DNA of 64,000 nt from Micromonospora globbae (GCF_003610785.1 NZ_RAQQ01000012.1:124001-188000), one strand, 5' to 3'. Numbered from the stretch's first letter, positions 24,318 through 32,279 are shown. The notes: generated by a model not told the origin, from the letters alone. Made by a program: numbers and translations.

Positions 24318-25196
24318 TCAGCGGGCGCCGGGGCAGGCGGTCGGCGCCGGGCCGAGGGCGTCGCTCGCCACCGGCGCGGGCAGGTTGCAGCCGATGGCGG
24401 CGCGCAGGGCGTCCGAGCGTTCGCGGACCGTGTCGAGCAGCGCCAGCGACTGGTGGGTGCGCTCCCGGTCGGCCCGGGCCGCGCCGTCGAGCAGGTCGCT
24501 CACCGCGCGCCGCTGGCCGTCGACGAACGCGTTCACGGCGTCCAGTCCGGCCATGTCGGAGCGCTGCACGGCGGCGGTGGTGAGCAGCCGGACGCCCTGG
24601 CGGGTGTCGGCGTCCATGTCGTCGAGCACGGCGCTGAACCCGGCGTGGTCGCCCCGCAGCTCGGCGGCCTCGCCGAGCCGCGTACGCGCGAAGTCGAGGA
24701 AGAGCTGGCCGCGGCTCATGTCCGAGCTGGCCAGGGCGAGCTGGGCGCGTTCCGTCGAGCGCTTCATGCCGTAGAGCGCGTCGCCCGGCACGGCGTTCTC
24801 GCTCGCGGCCGAGATGCCGGACACGGCGATCGCGCCGGACGCCACGCCGATCAGGATCGCGCCTCGGGCGCGCGCCCGCCGGGCGGTGACCGCGGGCAGC
24901 AGGGAACGGGTGCCGGAGGTGCGTTCGCCGGCCGGTTCGGTCGCGGCGCCCGTCGCCGCCACGCCCACGCCTTCCCGCTCCGCGGTCGCGACCAGCATGG
25001 CCCGCAAGCTGGTGCGGAACTTCGGGTCGACCTCGACCGTCGGGCGTTCGGCGGTGAGCCGCTGACCGACCGCCACGAGTGGGGCGAGCTGGTCGTCGAC
25101 CCGGGACCGGGTGTGGTGGCGCCGGCCGCCGTTGGCCTCGTCGAGAAGCTGCGCGAAGCGCTCGGCGCGCCGGCGGGAGAAGAGGATGTCGTCCAC
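24318..25196 (-). CDS. rsbN: DUF5667 membrane protein, RsbN-like anti-sigma factor candidate
   Basis: 292 residues. A cytoplasmic N-terminus (1-110) begins MDDILFSRRRAERFAQLLDE, a membrane helix spans 112-131, and the extracytoplasmic part opens with the DUF5667 signature VPGDALYGMKRSTERAQLAL (136-155) followed by a helical domain. It lies downstream of bldN on the same strand, the arrangement of rsbN in Streptomyces, whose product is a membrane anti-sigma factor for BldN. The anti-sigma role is inferred from context. GTG 25196 has AGGAGG 7 nt upstream. Confidence 0.78.
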   Translation of the reverse strand: MDDILFSRRRAERFAQLLDEANGGRRHHTRSRVDDQLAPLVAVGQRLTAERPTVEVDPKFRTSLRAMLVATAEREGVGVAATGAATEPAGERTSGTRSLLPAVTARRARARGAILIGVASGAIAVSGISAASENAVPGDALYGMKRSTERAQLALASSDMSRGQLFLDFARTRLGEAAELRGDHAGFSAVLDDMDADTRQGVRLLTTAAVQRSDMAGLDAVNAFVDGQRRAVSDLLDGAARADRERTHQSLALLDTVRERSDALRAAIGCNLPAPVASDALGPAPTACPGAR

Positions 25197-25352
25197 CGCA
25201 GGCACCTCCTCTCGCTGGTCACGGCCGGTCGGCCGCCGTGTGGCCGACGACCGGCGGCAGCATGGCACCGCGGAGGTGAGGTCGTTGGCGCTGTGCCGCC
25301 GACCTCGGGGGCCCGGGGGGATGAACCGGGGCAACCACCGGTCGCACCCGGA

Positions 25353-25381
25353 GAAACGGAACGCGCCGGGCACGGGTTACG
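25353..25381 (-). promoter_or_regulatory. Possible sigma-BldN-type promoter of the rsbN-like gene
   Basis: Minus strand CGTAAC (25381-25376), 17 bp, then CGTTTC (25358-25353). The published Streptomyces BldN consensus is close to CGTAAC-N16-CGTTGA, so the -35 is exact and the -10 matches in CGTT. Spacing is one base long. Confidence 0.35.
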
Positions 25382-25539
25382 GGCCTGGCGGAGCGGAAAT
25401 CACAGAAAGTGATCGACGTCACGTGGCGGCCATGGGGTCACGGGGTGCCGCGACCGGGGCCGCGTCGGCGAGTGTCAGGCCGTTCCCGATGCGCTTCCTG
25501 GCCCGCTTCCGTGCCGATTCCGTGCCCGTTCCGTGGCGG

Positions 25540-25628
25540 TCCCGCGCCGGTGCCGGTGGTCCCGCGCCGGTGCCGGTGGGGGGTCCCCCGCCGGTGCCGT
25601 GGCGGTCCCGCGTCGGATCCCGCGGCGG
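25540..25628. repeat. Irregular 20-23 bp tandem repeats after bldN
   Basis: Two exact copies of TCCCGCGCCGGTGCCGGTGG (25540-25559, 25560-25579) are followed by diverged units starting TCCC at 25584 and 25606. Confidence 0.7.
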
Positions 25629-25643
25629 TCCCGCTGACGGGAC
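25628..25643. terminator. Short hairpin at the bldN stop codon
   Basis: GTCCCG and CGGGAC flank a 4-nt loop; the stem touches the bldN stop codon (TAG, 25645-25643). Possible terminator or mRNA 3' end stabiliser. Confidence 0.4.
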
Positions 25644-26608
25644 TACGGTTGGAAGCCGTCGGGCAGGAGCCGGGCCAGCGCCCGGACCGCGCGGTACTGC
25701 AACGCCTTGATCGCGCCCTCGTTCTTGCCCATCGCACGGGCCGTCTCGGCCACCGAGAAGCCCTGCAGGAAGCGGAGCACGATGCACTCCTGCTGCTCCG
25801 GGTTCAGCTGCTTCACGGCGCTGAGCAGGGCGACGTTGGTGATGTGCTCGACGACCGCCGCCTCCGGGCTCCCCTCCGGGCCGCGGTCCTCGCGGTCGGC
25901 GTCGAGCACGTCGCCGGTCGTGACCTCGAGACGGTAGCGGCCGGACTTGAAGTGGTCGGCCACCAGGTTCCGGGCGATGGTGACGAGCCAGGCGCCGAGG
26001 TCACGCCCCTGCCAGGTGAAGCTGCCGATGCGTTTGAGCGCGCGCAGGAACGTGTCAGAGGTGAGGTCCTCGGCCAGTTGGCGGTTGCCGACGCGGAAGT
26101 AGACGAAGCGGAAGACGGTGTCGACGTACCGGTCGTAGATCAGACCGAACGCCTCGGCCTCCCCGGCCTGGGCGCGTTCGACCAGCGCCCAGACCTCGGT
26201 CGCCGGGTCGGACGGGTCGGGACGGCTCGGGAAGCCGGTGGTGCTCCCGCTCCCGGCGGGTGCGGCGGCCGCCGGCACGGCCGGCAGCACCGCTGTCTCG
26301 CCCGCGGACGGGTCGGTCGTCGCGGGCGTGTCGTCCACCCGCCGGCTCTGCGCGGGCATGGTGGGCCGGGCGGGTGCCGCGACCCGCCCGCCGGCCGGCA
26401 TGGCGTTGCCGCCGGGCACGGCCGGCCGGGCCGGCGCCTCGTTGTGGTGGGGCCGGTTGCGGATCCGTTTCGCCGTGCTCTCACCCCGGACGGCCAGGGC
26501 GCCGTTGTCGTCGTGGCCACCCTGGACGGGGGTGGCCCGCTCGTTCACGGTGTTCCGCGCCGGGCCGGTCAGGCCGAGCGGCCGCTCCGTGTAGCCGAAG
26601 GTCGTCAT
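25643..26608 (-). CDS. bldN: ECF-type RNA polymerase sigma factor BldN
   Basis: 321-residue sigma factor. The C-terminal ~180 residues carry sigma region 2 (AFGLIYDRYVDTVFRFVYFR, then LAEDLTSDTFLRALKRIGSF and TWQGRDLGAWLVTIARNLVADHFKS) and region 4 (LLSAVKQLNPEQQECIVLRF, FSVAETARAMGKNEGAIKAL). These match Streptomyces BldN, the sigma factor for aerial development. About 138 residues of disordered Pro/Ala/Arg-rich sequence precede region 2; Streptomyces BldN also has an N-terminal extension that is removed by processing. ATG 26608 opens MTTFGYTERP; the longer frame to 26788 is not supported. Confidence 0.9.
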   Translation of the reverse strand: MTTFGYTERPLGLTGPARNTVNERATPVQGGHDDNGALAVRGESTAKRIRNRPHHNEAPARPAVPGGNAMPAGGRVAAPARPTMPAQSRRVDDTPATTDPSAGETAVLPAVPAAAAPAGSGSTTGFPSRPDPSDPATEVWALVERAQAGEAEAFGLIYDRYVDTVFRFVYFRVGNRQLAEDLTSDTFLRALKRIGSFTWQGRDLGAWLVTIARNLVADHFKSGRYRLEVTTGDVLDADREDRGPEGSPEAAVVEHITNVALLSAVKQLNPEQQECIVLRFLQGFSVAETARAMGKNEGAIKALQYRAVRALARLLPDGFQP

Positions 26609-26811
26609 CGCGCCACCCCCGTCCCGCCGGCCGTCGGCCGTGCCGGTCGCGCCGCGCGCCCGGCGGGTGCACCGCGGGAGGGCAGAGCGGATGCGGGGTG
26701 TGCCGGCGGGCGGCAGTTCCCCTTGAGGTGCTGGTCCAATGCGCTGACGGGCACGGGGGCCTCCTCGGGCTGAGGGGTGTCGACTCACGGCAAATGGGGT
26801 GAGCCGACCCG

Positions 26812-26835
26812 AGTGATGATAGGGCCAACGTCACC
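26812..26835. promoter_or_regulatory. BldD-like site over the bldN -10 box
   Basis: AGTGA (26812-26816) and TCACC (26831-26835), 14 bp apart, fit the AGTGA-Nm-TCACC pattern first described for BldD targets, which include bldN in Streptomyces. On the minus strand a TATCAT hexamer (26821-26816), a good -10, lies inside it. Confidence 0.45.
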
Positions 26836-27047
26836 CGCGCGTGGCAAGTCCGTTACACAGGGCCGAAGTATTTCCCGCCGTGTCGCACAGATGGCGGACC
26901 GGTTGTCCGTCGTGTGCGGTTGACTTTGGCCGGTTGCCATGGTCCGGAGTGGAAGACCTGCTCAAGCCCGCTCTGCCGGCCACCGTCCGACCCGTTCGGT
27001 CAGCTAGTTGACACACGATCCGCGTGCTGGCTCCCGGCGTGTCGCGC

Positions 27048-27109
27048 GTCCCGTCGACGGGACGCAGCTGGCGCGTCCACGGCACAGGGAGGCGTCCCGC
27101 CGACGGGAC
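27048..27109. promoter_or_regulatory. Two 16-bp palindromes upstream of the ligase gene
   Basis: GTCCCGTCGACGGGAC (27048-27063; 18 bp when extended by C and G) is a perfect palindrome, and GTCCCGCCGACGGGAC (27094-27109) is the same with one change, 46 bp further. Paired dyads of this size suggest operator sites for a dimeric repressor not identified in the window. Confidence 0.5.
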
Positions 27110-27189
27110 CGCGGGACGTGCGGACGGTGTGCCGCGGCCGCGCGTCCGGGCATGGCCGACCGACCGCCGCTGTGCCAGACTCAGCCACC

Positions 27190-28866
27190 GTGCAGGACGC
27201 AGCGAGCAGCCCCGCGCCGAACCTCGCCGACCGGCTGCGCCGGGCGGCCACCGTCCACGGCGACCGGCCCGTGCTGCACTGGCGGGACCGGACGGTCCGC
27301 TGGTCCGAACTGGACGCCTCGGTGACCGCCGTGGCCCGGGCGCTCGCCGCCGCCGTGCCCCACCCGAACGGGACCGGGCACCCCGCCCGGGTGGCCGTCG
27401 CGCTGCCCAACACGCCCGACTTCGTCGTCAGCTACCTGGCCGTCCTGCGCGCGGGCCTCGTGGCGGTGCCCGTCAACCCCGGCCTCACCACGCCGGAACT
27501 GCGCCACGTGCTCGCCGACTCGGGCGCGTCGGTGCTGATCGCCACCGAGCGGGTCCGCGACCTGGTCGCCCCGGTCGCCGCCGAGCTGCCGGCGCTCACC
27601 GCCGTGCACACGCGTCCCCCGGTCGCCGACGGTGGATCCGACACCTTCCCGTCGCGCGGCGGCGACGACCTCGCCGTGCTGCTCTACACCTCCGGCACCG
27701 AGGGGCGACCCAAGGGCGCGATGCTCACGCACGGCGCGCTGCTGGCGAACCTCGACCAGGTCGGCCGGATCGAGCCGCCGGTCGTCGGGGCCGACGACGT
27801 CGTCCTGCTGGCCCTGCCGCTGTTCCACGCGTACGGGCTCAACGCCGGGCTCGGCGCGGTGATCCACCACGGCGCCACCGGCGTGCTCGTGGACGACCTC
27901 GGCCCGGACGCCGCGCTCGACGAGGTCGCGCGGCACCGGGTCACCGTGCTGGTCGGCGTACCGTCCATGGTCCTGAGCTGGTCCACGGCGGACGGCGACA
28001 CCCTCGCCGCGGCGACGGCGTCGGTCCGCACGGTGGTCTGCGGGGCCGCACCGCTGGACCCCGCCGTGGCGGCCCGCTTCACCGCGGTCACCGGGCGCCC
28101 GGTGCACGTCGGCTACGGCCTCACCGAGACGGCCCCGGTGCTCACCTCCACCCTGGTCGGTGGGGTGCCGAAGACCGGTTCGATCGGCCGGCCGCTGCCC
28201 GGCGTCGAGCTGCGCCTGGTGGGCGCAGACGGCACCGACCTGTGGCGCGACGGCACGGCCGTGCCGGAGGACGACCCCGACGGGCCGGACCTCGTCGACG
28301 CCGCGCCGGGCACCGATCCGGGCCAGATCGTCGTCCGCGGCCCGAACGTCTTCGCCGGCTACTGGCCCGACGGGCGGGGCGGCCCGGACGCCGACGGGTG
28401 GTGGCCGACCGGCGACGTCGCGTACGCCGACGAGGACGGCGACCTGTTCCTGGTCGACCGGCTCGGCGAGTTGATCCTGGTCAACGGCTTCAACGTCTAC
28501 CCGCACGAGGTCGAGTCGGTGCTCGACGCCCATCCCGGGGTGGCCGAGTCGGCGGTACTCGGTGTGCCGCACCCGCGTACCGGCGAGACTGTCCGGGCGT
28601 ACGTGGTGCGGGCGCCCGGGGCGGCGCCGACCGCCGAGGAACTGCTCGACCACTGCGCGCGGAACCTGGCCCGGTTCAAGTGCCCGACCGGCGTCGAGTT
28701 CGTCGACGCCCTGCCGCACTCGGTGATCGGTAAGGTCCGTAAGACACAGCTCCGGTCGGCGACCGCCCCGACGGCCCCGGCCCCGCCGGTGCCGGCGCAG
28801 GCGGCGCCGGTCCACCACCCGTCGGCCCCGGCCGACCCGCGTACGGAGGTGCCCGATGGCCAGTGA
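27190..28866 (+). CDS. AMP-forming fatty-acid/aromatic-acid CoA ligase family protein
   Basis: 558-residue member of the ANL superfamily that activates a carboxylic acid as acyl-AMP and usually transfers it to CoA. Core motifs: YTSGTEGRPKGAMLTH (P-loop), GYGLTETAPV (A5), ELILVNGFNVYPHEVE and the C-terminal catalytic lysine in SVIGKVRKTQL. Last ~45 residues are Pro/Ala-rich. The acid is not predictable. GTG 27190 was chosen as the first start in front of conserved sequence; the frame is open further upstream. Its end overlaps the glutaredoxin-like gene by 11 nt. Confidence 0.88.
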   Translation: MQDAASSPAPNLADRLRRAATVHGDRPVLHWRDRTVRWSELDASVTAVARALAAAVPHPNGTGHPARVAVALPNTPDFVVSYLAVLRAGLVAVPVNPGLTTPELRHVLADSGASVLIATERVRDLVAPVAAELPALTAVHTRPPVADGGSDTFPSRGGDDLAVLLYTSGTEGRPKGAMLTHGALLANLDQVGRIEPPVVGADDVVLLALPLFHAYGLNAGLGAVIHHGATGVLVDDLGPDAALDEVARHRVTVLVGVPSMVLSWSTADGDTLAAATASVRTVVCGAAPLDPAVAARFTAVTGRPVHVGYGLTETAPVLTSTLVGGVPKTGSIGRPLPGVELRLVGADGTDLWRDGTAVPEDDPDGPDLVDAAPGTDPGQIVVRGPNVFAGYWPDGRGGPDADGWWPTGDVAYADEDGDLFLVDRLGELILVNGFNVYPHEVESVLDAHPGVAESAVLGVPHPRTGETVRAYVVRAPGAAPTAEELLDHCARNLARFKCPTGVEFVDALPHSVIGKVRKTQLRSATAPTAPAPPVPAQAAPVHHPSAPADPRTEVPDGQ

Positions 28867-29110
28867 CGCCCGGCTCACCCTGATCACCCGGCCCGGCTGC
28901 CACCTCTGCGACGAGGCCCGCGCCGCCCTGGAGCGGGTGGTGGCGGTCACCGGCGACCGGTGGGTCGAGTGGGACGTCACCGGCAACATCGAACTGGAGC
29001 GCGACTACGGCGACCGGCTGCCGGTCGTCCTGCTCGACGGCCGGGAGCACGGCTACTGGCGGGTCGAGGAGGAGCGGCTGCTGCGCGACCTCACCACGCC
29101 CCAGCTGTGA
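28856..29110 (+). CDS. Glutaredoxin-like (DUF836) thioredoxin-fold protein
   Basis: 84-residue thioredoxin fold with an N-terminal redox motif RPGCHLCDEA (Cys15 and Cys18), the cis-proline region RLPVVLLDG and a short C-terminal helix. It matches the mycobacterial glutaredoxin-like Rv0508 located before hemA. The partner is unknown; in a mycothiol producer it may exchange with mycothiol or a mycoredoxin. The start overlaps the ligase end by 11 nt, so the genes are co-translated. Confidence 0.87.
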   Translation: MASDARLTLITRPGCHLCDEARAALERVVAVTGDRWVEWDVTGNIELERDYGDRLPVVLLDGREHGYWRVEEERLLRDLTTPQL

Positions 29111-29122
29111 GCGCCGGACGGG

Positions 29123-29128
29123 TAGCCT
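29123..29128 (+). promoter_or_regulatory. -10-like box before the HAD phosphatase
   Basis: TAGCCT ends 8 nt before ATG 29137. The spacing is slightly long for a leaderless start, and the gene may instead be read from the upstream operon. Confidence 0.3.
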
Positions 29129-29136
29129 TCGGCGGC

Positions 29137-29787
29137 ATGAGCCCTGCACGCACCCACCTGGTGTGGGACTGGAACGGCACCCTGCTGAACGACCTCAGCC
29201 TCGTGGTGGCCTGCACGAACGCCGCGTTCACCAGCGTCGGTGGCCCCACCGTGACCGAGGACGAGCACCGGGTGCGGTTCCGCCGGCCGGTCGCCGAGTA
29301 CTACGCCGACGTGCTCGGCCGGGCGGTCGACGCGGAGCAGTTCGGCCAGTTGGACCGGATCTTCCACGACGCGTACCGCAGCGGGCTGACCACCTGCGAG
29401 CTGGCGGCCGACGCGCGGACGGCGATGCGGGCCTGGCCCGGTGACCAGTCGCTGCTCTCCATGTGGTTCCACGACGAACTGGTGCCGGCGGTGCACCGCT
29501 TCGGCCTGACCGGGCACTTCCGGCGGGTGGACGGGCTGCGCGGCACGGTCGGCGGCGACCGCAAGGCGGAGTCGCTCCAGAAGCACCTCGCCGAACTGGG
29601 CGTGGACGGCGGCTCCGTGGTGCTGATCGGCGACTCGATCGACGACGCGGACGCCGCCACGGCGGTGGGAGCGCGTGCGGTGCTCTACACGGGCGGGTTC
29701 ACCGACCCGGCCCGGCTGCGCGCCTCCGGCCACCCGGTGGCCGACACCCTCACCGAAGCCGTAACCCTGGCCCGCACCCTGCCCTGA
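29137..29787 (+). CDS. HAD-superfamily hydrolase (phosphoglycolate phosphatase-like)
   Basis: 216-residue HAD phosphatase. Motif I is VWDWNGTLLNDL (Asp nucleophile; the usual second Asp is Asn-type DWNGT, a common subclass), motif II/lysine region is GGDRKAESLQKHL, and motif IV is VLIGDSIDDADAA. A small helical cap lies between. Substrate unknown; phosphoglycolate-type phosphatases of this subclass are broad. ATG 29137 follows the glutaredoxin-like gene by 26 nt. The frame open from 28960 overlaps that gene and is not used. Confidence 0.85.
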   Translation: MSPARTHLVWDWNGTLLNDLSLVVACTNAAFTSVGGPTVTEDEHRVRFRRPVAEYYADVLGRAVDAEQFGQLDRIFHDAYRSGLTTCELAADARTAMRAWPGDQSLLSMWFHDELVPAVHRFGLTGHFRRVDGLRGTVGGDRKAESLQKHLAELGVDGGSVVLIGDSIDDADAATAVGARAVLYTGGFTDPARLRASGHPVADTLTEAVTLARTLP

Positions 29788-29846
29788 AGCCCGGCCCCGG
29801 CCCCGGGCCCGACCCGGGGTCAGGCCCGGCGGGACCAGGTCGGGGG

Positions 29847-30518
29847 TCAGTTGCGGAGGTAGGTCAGGACGGCCAGGACGCGGCGGTGCTGCTCGGTGTC
29901 GGGCGGCAGGTTGAGCTTCGTGAAGATGTTCCGGACGTGCTTCTCCACGGCGCCGTCGCTGACCACGAGGGTGCGGGCGATCGCGGTGTTCGAGCGCCCC
30001 TCGGCCATGAGGCCGAGCACCTCCCGCTCGCGCGGGGTCAGCTCGCGCAGGGGGTCGTCCCGGCGGCGCCGGGCGAAGAGCTGGCCCACCACCTCGGGGT
30101 CGAGCACCGTGCCGCCGGCCGCCACGCGGCGCAGCGCGTCCAGGAACTCGTCGATGGCGGCCACCCGGTCCTTGAGCAGGTAGCCGACGCCGCCACCGCC
30201 GGCGCCGCCGGTGGTGGCGAGCAGGTCGTCGGCGTACGACACCTCGACGTACTGGGAGAGGACCAGGACGGGGCTGCGCGGCACCAGGTGCCGGGCCCGT
30301 ACGGCCGCCCGCAGCCCCTCGTCGGTGTGCGACGGCGGCATCCGCACGTCGACGATCGACACGTCCGGCCGGTGGGCCACCACCGCCTCGACGAGCGCCT
30401 CGCCGTCGCCGACGACGGCCACGACCTCGTGCCCGTGTTCGGTGAGCAGCCGTACCAGTCCTTCGCGGAGCAGGACGGCGTCGTCGGCGATCACGACCCG
30501 CATGGTGGTGTTGTCCAT
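29847..30518 (-). CDS. NarL/LuxR-family response regulator
   Basis: 223-residue two-component regulator. Receiver domain with DD at 12-13 and phospho-acceptor Asp57 in DVSIVDVRMPP, then a GerE/LuxR helix-turn-helix LTPREREVLGLMAEGRSNTA (about 160-180) ending IFTKLNLPPDTEQHRRVLAVL. A glycine-rich stretch (TTGGAGGGGVGYLLKDRV) replaces the usual loop before the conserved lysine. ATG 30518 lies 10 nt after the kinase stop with GAGGA upstream. Stimulus and targets are unknown. Confidence 0.9.
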   Translation of the reverse strand: MDNTTMRVVIADDAVLLREGLVRLLTEHGHEVVAVVGDGEALVEAVVAHRPDVSIVDVRMPPSHTDEGLRAAVRARHLVPRSPVLVLSQYVEVSYADDLLATTGGAGGGGVGYLLKDRVAAIDEFLDALRRVAAGGTVLDPEVVGQLFARRRRDDPLRELTPREREVLGLMAEGRSNTAIARTLVVSDGAVEKHVRNIFTKLNLPPDTEQHRRVLAVLTYLRN

Positions 30519-30528
30519 CAGGACATCC

Positions 30529-31827
30529 TCACAGCGGCAGGTCCGCGCGGATCTCGGTGGGTCCGCCGGGCGGGCTGACCACCATCAGCTCGCCGCCCGC
30601 GGCGCGGACCCGGTCGGCGATTCCGGCCAGCCCGTGCCCCTTCGCGACGTGTGCGCCGCCCTGCCCGTCGTCGCCCACGCTCACGATGAGTCGCCGGTCC
30701 GAGCGGGACACGCTCACGTGGCACTCGGTCGCCCGGCTGTGCTTGGCCACGTTGGTGAGCGCCTCCGCGACGACGAAGTACGCGGTGCTCTCCACCGCCG
30801 GGTCGAGCCGGCCGTCCGGGGTGCCGAGGCCGGAGTCGATCCGCAGCTCGATCGGGATCAGCCCCCGGCCGGCCAGCGCCGCCAGGGCGCTGGGCAGGCC
30901 GCGGTCGACGAGGATCGGCGGCGCGATGCCCCGCGAGAGGGCGCGCAGTTCGGCCAGCGTGTCGCGGGTCTGCGCGACGGCCTCGTCGAGCGTGCGACCG
31001 GCCGCGTCCGGATCCGACGCGAGCTGCTGCCGGGCCCGGCTCAGGTCCATGGCCAGCCGGACGAGCCGCTGCTGCGGGCCGTCGTGGATGTCCCGCTCCA
31101 GCCGGCGCAGCGCGGCCGCCTCGGCGGACACGGCGGCCCGCTTCTGCTCCTCCAGCGCGGTGATCCGGTCGCGCATCTCGGCCACCCCGGTGAGCATCGC
31201 CCGGCCGAAGCGCGCCTGCAGCAGGGCGCAGCCGCGGACCACGATCGGCAGCGTGATGAGGAAGAAGATCCCGGCCGCCGTGTAGAGACCGACCCGGGCC
31301 AGGGTGGAGTCCCCCAGGCCGAGCAGCTCCGCGGCGTCGGTGTCGCCCTCTCCCCGGGGCAGCGCCCAGTCGTACGTCCAGTAGAGGAGACCGCCGATCG
31401 CACCCGCCCACCAGCTCACGGTCACCACGAACGTGGCGGTCGACACGGCCAGCTTCACGATGCCGTGCGCGAGGTCGAGCCAGGACTGCGGGTCCCCGAT
31501 CGGGACGAGGATGCGCCGCCAGGCGCTCGCGCCCGGCTCCGTCGCCCGGTAGCGCGGGCGTACCCGGGGCTGGTGCAGCACGGTCGGGAGCCGGAGCCGT
31601 TCGATGTCGGCGAAGGTCCGGGCGGCGTACAGGGTGCCGGCGAGGACCGGCAGGCCGATCACGGTCACCACGAGGCCGACGCCGAGGGCCGTGCCGACCA
31701 CGAGTACGACGAAGCTGGCCAGCGCCAGCGGGAAGCCGAGCAGCACGTACCCGGAGTCGAGCAGGAGTTGTCGGGAGACGGTCGGCGCGAGCCTCGGCTG
31801 GTCTGCGGTGGCGGGAACGGCGGTCAT
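30529..31827 (-). CDS. NarL-type sensor histidine kinase with DUF4118-free sensor domain
   Basis: 432-residue membrane kinase. The N-terminal half has four membrane helices in the pattern of the actinobacterial putative-sensor domain (LLGFPLALASFVVLVVGTAL, then VGLVVTVIGLPVLAGTLYAAR, and two more near 130 and 190). The HisKA_3 box is RLERDIHDGPQQRLVRLAMD with His248; the HATPase has EALTNVAKHSRA, DDGQGG and GHGLAGIADRVRA. It pairs with the regulator 10 nt downstream. ATG 31827 is supported by TAGCCT 7 nt upstream; TTG 31833 is an alternative. Confidence 0.9.
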   Translation of the reverse strand: MTAVPATADQPRLAPTVSRQLLLDSGYVLLGFPLALASFVVLVVGTALGVGLVVTVIGLPVLAGTLYAARTFADIERLRLPTVLHQPRVRPRYRATEPGASAWRRILVPIGDPQSWLDLAHGIVKLAVSTATFVVTVSWWAGAIGGLLYWTYDWALPRGEGDTDAAELLGLGDSTLARVGLYTAAGIFFLITLPIVVRGCALLQARFGRAMLTGVAEMRDRITALEEQKRAAVSAEAAALRRLERDIHDGPQQRLVRLAMDLSRARQQLASDPDAAGRTLDEAVAQTRDTLAELRALSRGIAPPILVDRGLPSALAALAGRGLIPIELRIDSGLGTPDGRLDPAVESTAYFVVAEALTNVAKHSRATECHVSVSRSDRRLIVSVGDDGQGGAHVAKGHGLAGIADRVRAAGGELMVVSPPGGPTEIRADLPL

Positions 31828-31834
31828 GCTCAAA

Positions 31835-31840
31835 AGGCTA
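31835..31840 (-). promoter_or_regulatory. -10 element, leaderless promoter of the kinase-regulator operon
   Basis: Minus-strand TAGCCT ends 7 nt before ATG 31827; no Shine-Dalgarno is present. Confidence 0.45.
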
Positions 31841-31921
31841 GGCAGGGCCGGCCCCGCCGCCCCATCCCGCAGCCCGGCGTCCCCGCCGTAGGGCTGTCCC
31901 TACCCCACCCCCTCCTCGCGC

Positions 31922-31990
31922 CGATCTTGCAGTTTCGGCCCTCGTTTCGTGGCTCTCGCCCGGAATGTCGGGGCAGGAAGTGCAAGATCG
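31922..31990. repeat. Inverted-repeat element with GATCTTGCA ends
   Basis: CGATCTTGCA (31922-31931) and TGCAAGATCG (31981-31990) are perfect inverted repeats; pairing continues imperfectly to a ~15-bp stem around a ~39-nt loop. Intergenic, between the kinase operon and rex. Confidence 0.65.
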
Positions 31991-32084
31991 CGGGGTGGGA
32001 GGGACGCGGCGACGGCGCGCGATTGGTCAGAGAAGTCGGGATTGAGCAATAATCGCCAGGCGGCGCCGGCGGGGGCTGCCGGAT

Positions 32085-32138
32085 CGATCTTGTGGGATGG
32101 AGGGCCAGGTGAAGCCGCGTCGCGAGCTGACAAGATCG
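32085..32138. repeat. Second inverted repeat with GATCTTG core
   Basis: CGATCTTGT (32085-32093) and ACAAGATCG (32130-32138) are perfect inverted repeats 36 nt apart, sharing the CGATCTTG core with the element at 31922-31990 and lying just upstream of the rex promoter. Confidence 0.6.
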
Positions 32139-32142
32139 CGAT

Positions 32143-32171
32143 TTGTGCACGTCTTCACAAGCGCCTACTCT
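32143..32171 (+). promoter_or_regulatory. rex promoter with overlapping Rex operator
   Basis: TTGTGCACGTCTTCACAA (32143-32160) matches the Rex operator consensus TTGTGAANNNNTTCACAA at most positions. Its first six bases TTGTGC are the -35, followed by a 17-bp spacer and -10 TACTCT (32166-32171). Rex bound here would block RNA polymerase, giving NADH-sensitive autoregulation of rex-hem. Confidence 0.85.
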
Positions 32172-32279
32172 GTAATTCCGACGCGCCCTGCTAGCACAGC
32201 CGGCACCCTCGGTGGCCAGCGGGAGTTCCGAAGCGGCCGACCGCCGGAGTCGGCCGACGACCGCACCGCACGGAGTCTC

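Larger units (their letters stand above)
25197..25642. other. 446-bp spacer between bldN and the rsbN-like gene
   Basis: No gene is supported. From right to left on the transcribed strand it holds the bldN terminator hairpin, irregular 20-23 bp repeats, the inverted repeat ATCACagaaaGTGAT (25399-25413) and a possible BldN-type promoter. The length suggests that the rsbN-like gene has its own promoter. Confidence 0.6.
26609..27189. other. Long divergent control region between bldN and the ligase gene
   Basis: 581 bp without a credible gene. It contains a probable bldN promoter and BldD-like site around 26812-26835, giving bldN a ~200-nt untranslated leader, and two copies of a 16-bp palindrome at 27048-27063 and 27094-27109 upstream of the ligase gene. 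Confidence 0.65.

Noticed and set aside
29788..29846. Terminator between the HAD gene and the response regulator
   Set aside because: Only a 7-bp CCCCGGG/CCCGGGG pairing in a C/G-rich run; too weak to call.
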